DNA from: an uncultured Rhodobiaceae bacterium | GTDB lineage: Archaea > Thermoplasmatota > Poseidoniia > Poseidoniales > Poseidoniaceae | Assembly (NCBI GenBank): GCA_937911445.1 | Contig: CALDQY010000136.1 | Coordinates: 1 to 33,476 of the forward strand | Direction of reading: 5' to 3' | Length of the DNA stretch: 33,476 nucleotides | In this document: in pieces, positions 17,897-25,663 of the stretch | Numbering within the stretch: position 1 is the first letter of the stretch | Layout: each line of letters starts with the position of its first letter | Notes under the pieces: generated by a model | The model's input: the letters and a program-made list of their open reading frames with translations, nothing else | Databases searched by the model: none | What the model was told of the DNA's origin: nothing | Translations under genes and position numbers: made by a program

Positions 17897-17942
17897 GGCT
17901 TGACCGTAGATATGATAATTTGAAAGACTTTGCAATGTTTTG
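17897..17942. promoter_or_regulatory. 46-bp shared divergent promoter (GH57 / malQ)
   Basis: The whole intergenic region is 46 bp and has one AT-rich core, ATGATAATTT at 17912-17921. Its centre is about 26 nt before the malQ ATG on the plus strand and about 21 nt before the GH57 ATG on the minus strand. In archaea a TATA box lies about 26 nt before the transcription start, so both transcripts should be leaderless or nearly so, and both pre-initiation complexes would compete for the same DNA. This is inferred from spacing. Confidence 0.5.
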
Positions 17943-19196
17943 ATGGAGACAGGTCACCAAAGTGGAATTCTCTGTCACTTGACATCACTGCCATCGAAGA
18001 AGTTGTCCGAAGGGCATCGATTTGTTGACTGGCTGAAAGAAAACGGATTCTCATTTTGGCAAATGTTGCCCCTCACACCGCCTGACAAATACCGCTCGCC
18101 ATATGCTTCACCATCGGCTTTTGCAGGATGGAGTGACCTGGCCGACTCGGAACAGAACTTTCCAATGGAGCAGGATGCATATTGGTTGAAGGATTGGGCT
18201 TTGTTTTGTGCAATCAAAGAGAATCAAGGTGGTAAACCTTGGTATGCATGGCCGGAGCCTCTCAAAAACCGAAATCCTGAGGCGTTGGCAGAGTTTGACC
18301 CACTGCTCAAACCATACATCCTTCAGCAACAAGCGTTCGCTGCAGAATGGGATGCATTACGAACACATGCGAACAACAACAGCATCAGAATGATTGGCGA
18401 CGTGCCAATTTTCATCGCTCACGACTCAGCTGACGTCTGGGCGCATCGGGAATTGTTCCAACTTGATGAGGACGGTTACCCCACCTACATCGCCGGTGTT
18501 CCGCCGGACTACTTCAGCGAAACTGGACAGGTTTGGGAAACAGTCCTGTACAACTGGGAGGCGCATGAACAAGACAACTGGAGATGGTGGGAAGAACGTA
18601 TGAAGCGAATGTTTCGCATGTATGACATCGTACGCATCGATCATTTCCGTGGATTTCATTCCAGTTGGGCCATACCCTATCCAGAAGAGGTTGCAACAAA
18701 CGGCCATTGGCAAAAGGGTCCTGGAGACAAATTGTTCGATCATCTGATGACTCTCGTTGCCTCACCTGATCAAATCATTGCAGAAGATTTGGGCATTATT
18801 CCAGAAGAAGTCATCGAATTCAGACGGCGACACATGCTACGTGGCATGAGTGTACTTCAATTTGGATTCTCGGATGACATCAACACCAACCCTCACCATC
18901 CGAACAACATTCGAGAAGATCAAATTGTGTACACTGGAACGCACGATAACAACACAGCAGAGGGATGGTTTGGCTCTGCCTCCGATGATGAACAGGAACA
19001 AGTTCGTTCACTTGCACTTGAAGATGAAACAACCTCGCAGACATTGATTCGCCTCGCACAATCTACGGACTCGCCAATTTCCATCATTCCTCTCCAAGAT
19101 TACCTCGGTTTAGGTGAAGATGCGAGAATGAATGTCCCCGGTCAAAAAGGTAAGAATTGGGGATGGAAATTTACTTGGCAGGATCTCATTGGGTGA
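17943..19196 (+). CDS. malQ: 4-alpha-glucanotransferase (GH77, amylomaltase)
   Basis: 417 residues from the ATG at 17943 (the track starts one codon earlier at a TTG). It is a cytosolic disproportionating enzyme that transfers alpha-1,4-glucan segments between maltodextrins and releases glucose. GH77 motifs are SGILCHLTSLPS, QMLPLTPP, SPYASPSAFAG, the nucleophile in VRIDHFRGF (Asp233), the acid/base in IIAEDLG (Glu281), the transition-state Asp in TGTHDNNT (Asp335) and IIPLQDYLGLGEDARMN. It is shorter than the usual ~500 residues: the conserved YGIGDLG segment after the first motif is missing and replaced by KKLSEGHRF. All three catalytic carboxylates remain. It is followed by the glucan phosphorylase gene in the same direction. 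Confidence 0.93.
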   Translation: METGHQSGILCHLTSLPSKKLSEGHRFVDWLKENGFSFWQMLPLTPPDKYRSPYASPSAFAGWSDLADSEQNFPMEQDAYWLKDWALFCAIKENQGGKPWYAWPEPLKNRNPEALAEFDPLLKPYILQQQAFAAEWDALRTHANNNSIRMIGDVPIFIAHDSADVWAHRELFQLDEDGYPTYIAGVPPDYFSETGQVWETVLYNWEAHEQDNWRWWEERMKRMFRMYDIVRIDHFRGFHSSWAIPYPEEVATNGHWQKGPGDKLFDHLMTLVASPDQIIAEDLGIIPEEVIEFRRRHMLRGMSVLQFGFSDDINTNPHHPNNIREDQIVYTGTHDNNTAEGWFGSASDDEQEQVRSLALEDETTSQTLIRLAQSTDSPISIIPLQDYLGLGEDARMNVPGQKGKNWGWKFTWQDLIG

Positions 19197-19241
19197 TGCA
19201 AGCAACAAAGAACTCATAACCTGATTTGACGAGCACAACCC

Positions 19242-20891
19242 ATGCCTGTGGTGGGGTATTTCACAGCAGAAATTGGACTCTGGTCGGAACTCCACACGTA
19301 CTCCGGTGGATTGGGTGTCCTCGCTGGAGACCACGTCAAATCAGCAGCAGATGCCGGCATTCCTCTTGTTGGTGTCACACTCCTCTACCACCAAGGCTAT
19401 GCACGCCAACACATTGACAGAAATGGCATCCAGACAGAAACTTTCCCAGAATTCGATCCAAGCAATCACTTGACAAAAACAGACATGACGATTACTCTAG
19501 CGCTCGATGGCCAATCACTGTCGGCTCATGTTTGGAAGGCCGACATCGTCGGACAATCAGGACACGTTGTTCCTGTATATTTCATCGACACGCATCATGA
19601 ATCAAATACTTCAGAACATCAAAGTCTCTCCTCAAGACTCTATGGAGGAGACGATGACATGCGGATTCGACAAGAATATGTCCTCGGCGTTGGTGGTGTC
19701 CAGTTGTTCGATCACCTTGATGTCGAAATGCAGGGCTTGCATTTGAATGAGGGGCACTGCACCTTTGCCATGCTCGAACTCCTGAATCGAGGATGGAGCA
19801 GAGAAGAGTTGGCAAGGCGAAGTCTGTTTACGACGCACACTCCAGTGCCCGCTGGTCACGACCGCTTTGAGTGGAGCTTGGTCGAACAGGTTGTGGGGGA
19901 CATCTTGCCAAGGGATGCACGTACATTGGTTCGGAATGCTGGCGACTCAGAAAGAGGCGCTCGATGCTCAATGTCACATCTTGCAGTTGCCCTCTCAACA
20001 TCGGTGAACGCTGTATCGAAGTTGAATGCTGATGTTGCTATGACCATGTTCGATGAACAAGTGATTCAGCCTATCACCAACGGCGTTCATCACATTACGT
20101 GGACGTCCCCGATCATGGCTTCGTACTTCGATCAACATCTGAATGGATGGAGAACGCATCCTGAATCGATTGCCAATGCCAAGACATTGCCGACAGAGGA
20201 ACTCAACCAAGCTCGAGCAACATCTCGCGCTCAGCTCCGAGACTATGTTCTCTCAACCACTGGGGTTGAACTTTCACCGGATCGATTGACGATTGGATTT
20301 GCGCGAAGGTTTGCAACGTACAAGCGTGCAAATCTCGTGTTCAAAGATTTGGACCGATTGTGTAGGATTGGGGCTGGAAAAATTCAGTTCGTCTTCTCCG
20401 GGAAGGCTCATCCGAGAGATCAGGGAGGAAAACAACTGATTCGAGACATTTTTGAGTCAGCAGAGCAAATCGCTGACGAAATTCCAGTTGCTTTCATCGA
20501 AAATTACGACATGCACACCGGTTTAATGATGACAAGTGGTGTTGATATTTGGCTCAACAATCCAATTCGTCCGATGGAAGCGTCTGGAACATCTGGAATG
20601 AAAGCAGCCATGAATGGTGTTCCGAACTGCTCCATTCTTGACGGGTGGTGGCCAGAAGCATGCATCCACGGTGTGAATGGATGGGCCATTGGCAATGCAG
20701 AAGATGACCGGGATGATGATCGTGATGCTGAGAACATCTACAAGGTGTTGGAGAACGATGTACTTCCTCTCTGGGAGGAAGATGGCGATGGTTGGTCGAA
20801 CATGATGAAGGCAAGCATTGCAGCATCAGCTGGATTCACTGGCCATCGTATGATTCAAGATTATCTTGAATTCTACAATCAATTTACTTGA
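19242..20891 (+). CDS. glgP: Alpha-glucan phosphorylase (GT35, short archaeal/bacterial type)
   Basis: A 549-residue PLP enzyme that cleaves alpha-1,4-glucans with phosphate to give glucose-1-phosphate. It belongs to the short alpha-glucan phosphorylase subfamily, which differs from classical ~800-residue glycogen phosphorylases. Motifs are TAEIGLWSELHTYSGGLGVL (8-27), HLNEGHCTF, NGVHHITW, FARRFATYKRANL and the cofactor lysine in EASGTSGMKAAMNG (Lys454). The N-terminal DUF3417-like domain carried by many members is absent. It lies 45 bp after malQ and is probably co-transcribed. Together they form the cytosolic maltodextrin pathway. No signal peptide. The 3' end overlaps the amylase gene end by 13 bp. 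Confidence 0.92.
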   Translation: MPVVGYFTAEIGLWSELHTYSGGLGVLAGDHVKSAADAGIPLVGVTLLYHQGYARQHIDRNGIQTETFPEFDPSNHLTKTDMTITLALDGQSLSAHVWKADIVGQSGHVVPVYFIDTHHESNTSEHQSLSSRLYGGDDDMRIRQEYVLGVGGVQLFDHLDVEMQGLHLNEGHCTFAMLELLNRGWSREELARRSLFTTHTPVPAGHDRFEWSLVEQVVGDILPRDARTLVRNAGDSERGARCSMSHLAVALSTSVNAVSKLNADVAMTMFDEQVIQPITNGVHHITWTSPIMASYFDQHLNGWRTHPESIANAKTLPTEELNQARATSRAQLRDYVLSTTGVELSPDRLTIGFARRFATYKRANLVFKDLDRLCRIGAGKIQFVFSGKAHPRDQGGKQLIRDIFESAEQIADEIPVAFIENYDMHTGLMMTSGVDIWLNNPIRPMEASGTSGMKAAMNGVPNCSILDGWWPEACIHGVNGWAIGNAEDDRDDDRDAENIYKVLENDVLPLWEEDGDGWSNMMKASIAASAGFTGHRMIQDYLEFYNQFT

Positions 20892-23620
20892 TCGCTCCAA
20901 TCAATTTCATCGAACTCATTCGCTTTCCCTTTACCCTTTTTTCCAGAAAAGACTAGGACAAGGGCTGCGATGACAACGACGCCAATCAACAAGGAGCGTG
21001 TCATTGTTATCGCAGATGATTTCGAGTCCGAGGTTCCTTCCGTTTCACAAGGAGCACAATCGACCACAGGACATGGTTCATCGGCTGCAACCTCGAACCC
21101 ATCTCCACAACATCCTTCACACGTTTTCATTTCACCGGGAGTGGACTGACTTCCATCCATTTCATTGTCCGGATTAGGTGATTGTGTTTCATTGTTCAAA
21201 GTCGATTCGTTTGTCGTTTCGTTCGTTTGTGTTGTCGTGTTTGTTTGATTGGTCGGACTTGGTTCCTCACAACTTGGACAACATTCTCCCTCTGCAGCAG
21301 GTATCGTGGTCCATCCTTCAGGACAAGCATCACAGAACACATCGCTGCAAGGATCGGTGTCGTACTGACAACTGCCATCATCTTCTGTTGCATTAGTATC
21401 ATAATTTGTAGCCGTGCTATCCATACAGCCGAGAATTGGTTCAGGTGGATACTCACAGGAGCCATCATCTTCTGTCGCAGATGCGTCAAAGTTTGTTGCT
21501 GTTTGATCGGTACACCCGTATACGGGAGATACGTCAACATCTGCATCAAGTTCGATGACCGTCACGGAATGTGCATCAACGGAAAGTGTTCCACTCTGCA
21601 TCAAGGAAGAACCGAAACGGACAACATCGTTGCTTGCAAATCCATTGACAGTTGTTGGCGCTCCACGGTTGAGAACAACGGACATGACCTGGTCTTCGTG
21701 CGTCATGTTGTAGACAAGGAGATTTGACATCGCCAATCTTGTGCTGTATTCACCCCGCTGTAAGGCAATCGAATTAGAGCGTAATTGACCAAGTTCAGAG
21801 ATGTTCTCAAACAATTGAGATTCCATCGGACTCCACGAACTTGCGTTTCGGTACATGTGACGATTGTCAGGGTCTGCACCTCCGTACTCCCCATATTCGT
21901 CACCGTAGTAAAGCAATGGAGCACCAGGTGTGGTCAAAAGCCACCCATAGGCTTGCAAAGCAGCATTGTACGCAGATGCATCACCAGGCTGTCCCGGAAG
22001 ACCATCCTCTGCCCATTGATTGAACGCATCGTTGGTACCAGTATCTGCTCGACTCGTCAATCGAGGAACGTCGTGACTACCCACATAAGGCACCATAATC
22101 GAACCATCGAGGTATTGATCCTGACTTCGGTTGGTCCAATAATCGAGATGCATGTAGTTCTCGTTTCCTGAAACGAACACGTTGTCAACAACAGCATGAT
22201 ACAACACGAAATCAGCTTGGCCATCCAATCCATCTGGACCCATGTATCCGTTGATTGTACCGTATTGTTCCTGGTTGTCTACGAGTGAGTGACCTGCCCA
22301 TCCCATGGCAGTCTCTCCCTTGAGGTAATAATCGGTTCCAACTGTTTCAAAGCGTTCGTTCACTTGGGCGACCAAGTTTCGAGTCGCCAAGTCTTCGACG
22401 TGTTTGACCGCATCAACCCTTAATCCATCGAGATCGTAGGTTTCCAACCACCACAATGCATCATCAATGAATTGCTCAGAGGCATCTCGAATTTTCCAAT
22501 TGACATCTGGCATATACGAGGTGAATTGGCAATCAAGCCGGTGCTCGGTCCAGTCACAATTTGCACTACCACAGATACAACCTGCATTGAACCACTCAGG
22601 ATTGTCTTCGTAGTAGGTGTGCTGCTCATGGACGTGGTTTACGACAAAGTCCATCATGACACGAATGTCATGGTCGTGGGCTGCTTCGACCAATGCATGA
22701 AGCTCCTCCGCTGTTCCTAATTTCGGTTCAATACCGCGTGGCTCGGTTGGCCAATATCCGTGGAAAGCAGAAACGTCGTGTACACCATCTGCAGCTTTAC
22801 CCGTTCCATTGGCTGCAGTATTGAATGGCGAAAGCCAAAGTGCTCCAACACCCAAGTCATCGAAATAACCAGATTCAATCATTTGCGTGACACCTGCAAA
22901 GTCACCGCCCTGCCAATCAGCCCCCTGGGCAGCACCAACCATGGGCTCATCGTTCGAGGTGTCTCCATTCACAAAACGGTCGGTCATGACCATGTAGATG
23001 AGAGCATCCTGCCAAACGAAATCAGCAGAAGGTCCTGTCCAGAATGGAACAAGTAAGTCATAGGCAGGATTTCCATCAACATCAAATCCATCGATTTTCA
23101 GAGAATGTTTCCCATCTTCCAATCCACTGACATCGTAGGTCCAAGTGCCTTGTTGGGCATCCCAAACGGCTCCGGTGATTGCAGAGGGCGTACCACTGAA
23201 GGCTGCTCCTGATGAACCAGGATGATACGAGACAACCAGAGACTGAGCAACAAGTTCAGCACTGAAGTGGGGACGTGTATGATCTCGCACACGGACTAGA
23301 GAATTCTCGATATCGCCACAATACGAACGTTCGGGATTCATTGGATCGAAGATGTATTCTCCATCAACGATGAACTTGTAACAGTACAATCCTTCCTGAA
23401 GATCGACCTCAGCGCTCCAAATACCATTTTGTTCCGTCATCGGAACTGGAACACTCCAATTCCATTCACCAACAACGGATACCTCGGTTGCAAAGCCTTT
23501 GAACGAAAACGACGTCATTGGAGATGCCGAGTGGGATGATGCGCGAACATCGTTCGACGAAAGTGGAGAGAAGAGGACGAGAATCATCATCAAAATCAAG
23601 AATCGTGCCGCGGTTTTCAT
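20879..23620 (-). CDS. Exported membrane-anchored GH13 alpha-amylase with N-terminal glycogen-binding-like domain
   Basis: 913 residues. Order: signal peptide (1-27); a CBM48/AMPK-type beta-sandwich (about 34-115, KGFATEVSVVGEWNWSVPV); a second sandwich (about 118-195); GH13 catalytic barrel (about 200-590) with region I DFVVNHVH, nucleophile Asp403 (LDGLRVDAVKH), acid/base Glu436 (YLKGETAM) and Asp517 (VGSHDVPR); an all-beta domain C (to about 690). After that come two 23-residue Cys-containing repeats, a Cys cluster, a Thr/Asn/Gln-rich stalk, another Cys cluster, a membrane helix (about 870-890) and a basic-acidic cytosolic tail. It should cut starch at the cell surface. The ATG overlaps the malK stop (ATGA), tying the enzyme to the importer operon. 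Confidence 0.93.
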   Translation of the reverse strand: MKTAARFLILMMILVLFSPLSSNDVRASSHSASPMTSFSFKGFATEVSVVGEWNWSVPVPMTEQNGIWSAEVDLQEGLYCYKFIVDGEYIFDPMNPERSYCGDIENSLVRVRDHTRPHFSAELVAQSLVVSYHPGSSGAAFSGTPSAITGAVWDAQQGTWTYDVSGLEDGKHSLKIDGFDVDGNPAYDLLVPFWTGPSADFVWQDALIYMVMTDRFVNGDTSNDEPMVGAAQGADWQGGDFAGVTQMIESGYFDDLGVGALWLSPFNTAANGTGKAADGVHDVSAFHGYWPTEPRGIEPKLGTAEELHALVEAAHDHDIRVMMDFVVNHVHEQHTYYEDNPEWFNAGCICGSANCDWTEHRLDCQFTSYMPDVNWKIRDASEQFIDDALWWLETYDLDGLRVDAVKHVEDLATRNLVAQVNERFETVGTDYYLKGETAMGWAGHSLVDNQEQYGTINGYMGPDGLDGQADFVLYHAVVDNVFVSGNENYMHLDYWTNRSQDQYLDGSIMVPYVGSHDVPRLTSRADTGTNDAFNQWAEDGLPGQPGDASAYNAALQAYGWLLTTPGAPLLYYGDEYGEYGGADPDNRHMYRNASSWSPMESQLFENISELGQLRSNSIALQRGEYSTRLAMSNLLVYNMTHEDQVMSVVLNRGAPTTVNGFASNDVVRFGSSLMQSGTLSVDAHSVTVIELDADVDVSPVYGCTDQTATNFDASATEDDGSCEYPPEPILGCMDSTATNYDTNATEDDGSCQYDTDPCSDVFCDACPEGWTTIPAAEGECCPSCEEPSPTNQTNTTTQTNETTNESTLNNETQSPNPDNEMDGSQSTPGEMKTCEGCCGDGFEVAADEPCPVVDCAPCETEGTSDSKSSAITMTRSLLIGVVVIAALVLVFSGKKGKGKANEFDEIDWSDQVN
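21362..21517 (-). repeat. Two tandem Cys/Asp repeats in the amylase stalk
   Basis: Two copies of a 23-residue unit, 29 residues apart, at residues 702-724 and 731-753 of the amylase. They share the pattern GC-x-D-x-TATN-x-D-x-x-ATEDDGSC-x-Y. The DNA copies are also clearly similar. Units of this kind recur in cell-surface proteins of marine Bacteroidetes and other marine microbes and may bind calcium, with the two cysteines forming an internal disulfide. Known occurrence is from memory and function is inferred. Confidence 0.75.
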
Positions 23621-24411
23621 TCCTGAACCTCCGATTGATGGGGTTGATTAAACAACGAATTCGCTGTGTCGACCAAATCATCGATGTGCTTGCACAAGAA
23701 CGAGCGAACAAACTCGTTCGCAGGATTATGGTAGGCATCCAGTGGTGCACAATGTTGCTGCAACTCACCTTTGTCAAGAATCGCAATTCGGTCTGCAAGC
23801 GTCATAGCTTCGATTTGATCGTGTGTGACGTAAATGGTCGTTGTTCCAAGTTCATCGTGCAAACGACGAATCTCGTTCCTCATTTGATGTCGTAATTCTG
23901 CATCGAGATTGGAAAGTGGTTCGTCCATCAACAGAACCTTTGGCCTTCGAACCAATGCACGACCAAGTGCAACTCGTTGTCGTTGGCCACCACTCAACTC
24001 CTTCGGTTTTTTATCGAGATGACCGTCAAGTTCCAGTAAATGGGCAATTTCTTTGACACGGTTCGAAATCTCCTGTGCCTCCAGTTTCTCAGTTCCCTTC
24101 ATCATCCTCAGTCCGAATGAGAGGTTGTCACGAATGGACATGTGTGGATACAGTGCGTACGATTGGAACACCATGCCAAGACCACGTGCTCCAGCAGGAA
24201 GATGATTCACCTTCATGCCGTCAATCCGGATGTCGCCTTCTGTGACGTCCTCAAGGCCTGCAAGCATCCGTAGAGTCGTTGACTTTCCACATCCAGACGG
24301 CCCGAGAAGAACCAAGAATTCCTTATCTTTGATGTCCAAGGACAAGCCCTTCACAGCTTGGAACCCATCATCGTATTGTTTGTTCACATTCTCAAATTCT
24401 ACGCTTACCAT
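23617..24411 (-). CDS. malK: Sugar ABC transporter ATPase, MalK/UgpC-like but lacking the C-terminal TOBE domain
   Basis: 264 residues from the ATG at 24411, which is preceded by GGGTGA and sits 4 nt after the malG stop; the ORF track's extra N-terminus lies inside malG. ABC elements: Walker A GPSGCGKST (37-45), signature LSGGQRQ (139-145), Walker B VLLMDEP (159-165) and switch HD in YVTHDQIEA. Sequence flavour (SYALYPHMSIRDNLSFGL) is that of the carbohydrate importer class. MalK-class ATPases are normally about 360-370 residues with an OB-fold regulatory domain. This one stops about 20 residues after the NPANEFVRSFL block, with an intact reading frame into the stop. It therefore lacks the platform used for regulation in other species. 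Confidence 0.88.
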   Translation of the reverse strand: MVSVEFENVNKQYDDGFQAVKGLSLDIKDKEFLVLLGPSGCGKSTTLRMLAGLEDVTEGDIRIDGMKVNHLPAGARGLGMVFQSYALYPHMSIRDNLSFGLRMMKGTEKLEAQEISNRVKEIAHLLELDGHLDKKPKELSGGQRQRVALGRALVRRPKVLLMDEPLSNLDAELRHQMRNEIRRLHDELGTTTIYVTHDQIEAMTLADRIAILDKGELQQHCAPLDAYHNPANEFVRSFLCKHIDDLVDTANSLFNQPHQSEVQE

Positions 24412-24415
24412 ATGC

Positions 24416-25663
24416 TCACCCTTTGACGCCACCTGCCGATAATCCATCGATCAAGAATTTCTGGAAGAAAAGGAACAACAGGGCAACCGGTAGGCTTACG
24501 AGCAAACTGGCTGCAGCAAAATCACCCCATGCTTGCCCAGTTGAGGAAATAAGCGAAGCCAATCCAACCGGAAGCGTGTACATATCGTTCGATGTGTTGA
24601 ACGTCAAAGCAAGCAAGAACTCGTTCCATGCCGCCAAGAAACTGAACAAGGCTGTCACGGCAATGGCTGGCGTCGACAAAGGTAAGACAACTTTTGTGAA
24701 CACTTGGAATTGATTGCATCCGTCGAGTGCAGCAGCCTCCTCAAGCTCTCGAGGTATGGTATCAAAGAATCCCTTCAGCATCCACACGCACAGTGGTAAG
24801 GCTGTAACACAGTAGGCCAGAATGAGACCCAAGTGTGAGTTTAGAAGTCCCAGCGTCTTCATGACCAAGAAGTATGGAACGAGAATAATAATCCCCGGGA
24901 ACATTTGCACCAACAGGAACGAGAACATCGAAACATCGCGCCCAGTGAACTTGTAGCGACTGAAAGCATAACCAGCAGGTATAGCAATGAACAGACCGAG
25001 AAGGGCTGTCCCAATACTCACGATGAGCGAATTTGTTAACCATGTCCAAAACGAATCTCCGTTGAGAATTTTTGAGAAGTGTTCCGTCGTAAATGAATCC
25101 CCAATCTGACCACCGAGAGCATTGCCTTCAGAGAAGGCAATATCGATGATCCAAATCAACGGAATCACTGTGATAGCAACGAAATGAAGCAACGTGATGT
25201 GGGTTGAAGTTTCATGGAATTTCTTGGACAAAGCCGCATTTCGCATCAAACCGTATTCAATCGCTGAATCGGACAGTTTCCTCGATGTCCAAACCGTCAC
25301 AGGTCGTCCTGATAACCAGAACAGCGTCAAGCCGGATGGAATCAAGCTCCAACAGTGAATCCAAATGTTAAACACCGTCGATTCAGTTCGCAAGAGGCGG
25401 TATACGGCAATTCCGAGAAGAATGGCACTCAAGACCAGACTGAGATTTCTGCGAACATGATCACTAACATTTGGAAGCGATGCACGAAGAGCTGCGAATA
25501 GAAGACACGATACGATACCCAGGAGAAGCAAGTCCGATTCAGCCCGGAGATAATCGACAGTCAGAAGGAGCACATTGACGAGGAAGGCTGCGACAAGCCA
25601 TCGTCTCAACATCACAATTTCCATTGGCACATACCACCAACGCATGTCTGTCGAATCCGTCAT
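24416..25663 (-). CDS. malG: Sugar ABC permease MalG with an extra N-terminal membrane domain
   Basis: 415 residues from the ATG at 25663, which overlaps the upstream stop (ATGA); the ORF track's 76-residue extension lies within the malE-malF gene. The C-terminal about 265 residues are a normal MalG-type permease with its EAA loop (LEEAAALDGCNQFQVFTKVV, from about 307) that docks on MalK. The first about 150 residues are not typical of MalG: they hold about four hydrophobic helices (for example RRWLVAAFLVNVLLLTVDYL and LSLVLSAILLGIAVYRLL) and a cytosolic basic linker before the first canonical helix. It should pair with the permease half of the fusion protein. Specificity for maltodextrin is inferred from the amylase in the operon. 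Confidence 0.87.
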   Translation of the reverse strand: MTDSTDMRWWYVPMEIVMLRRWLVAAFLVNVLLLTVDYLRAESDLLLLGIVSCLLFAALRASLPNVSDHVRRNLSLVLSAILLGIAVYRLLRTESTVFNIWIHCWSLIPSGLTLFWLSGRPVTVWTSRKLSDSAIEYGLMRNAALSKKFHETSTHITLLHFVAITVIPLIWIIDIAFSEGNALGGQIGDSFTTEHFSKILNGDSFWTWLTNSLIVSIGTALLGLFIAIPAGYAFSRYKFTGRDVSMFSFLLVQMFPGIIILVPYFLVMKTLGLLNSHLGLILAYCVTALPLCVWMLKGFFDTIPRELEEAAALDGCNQFQVFTKVVLPLSTPAIAVTALFSFLAAWNEFLLALTFNTSNDMYTLPVGLASLISSTGQAWGDFAAASLLVSLPVALLFLFFQKFLIDGLSAGGVKG

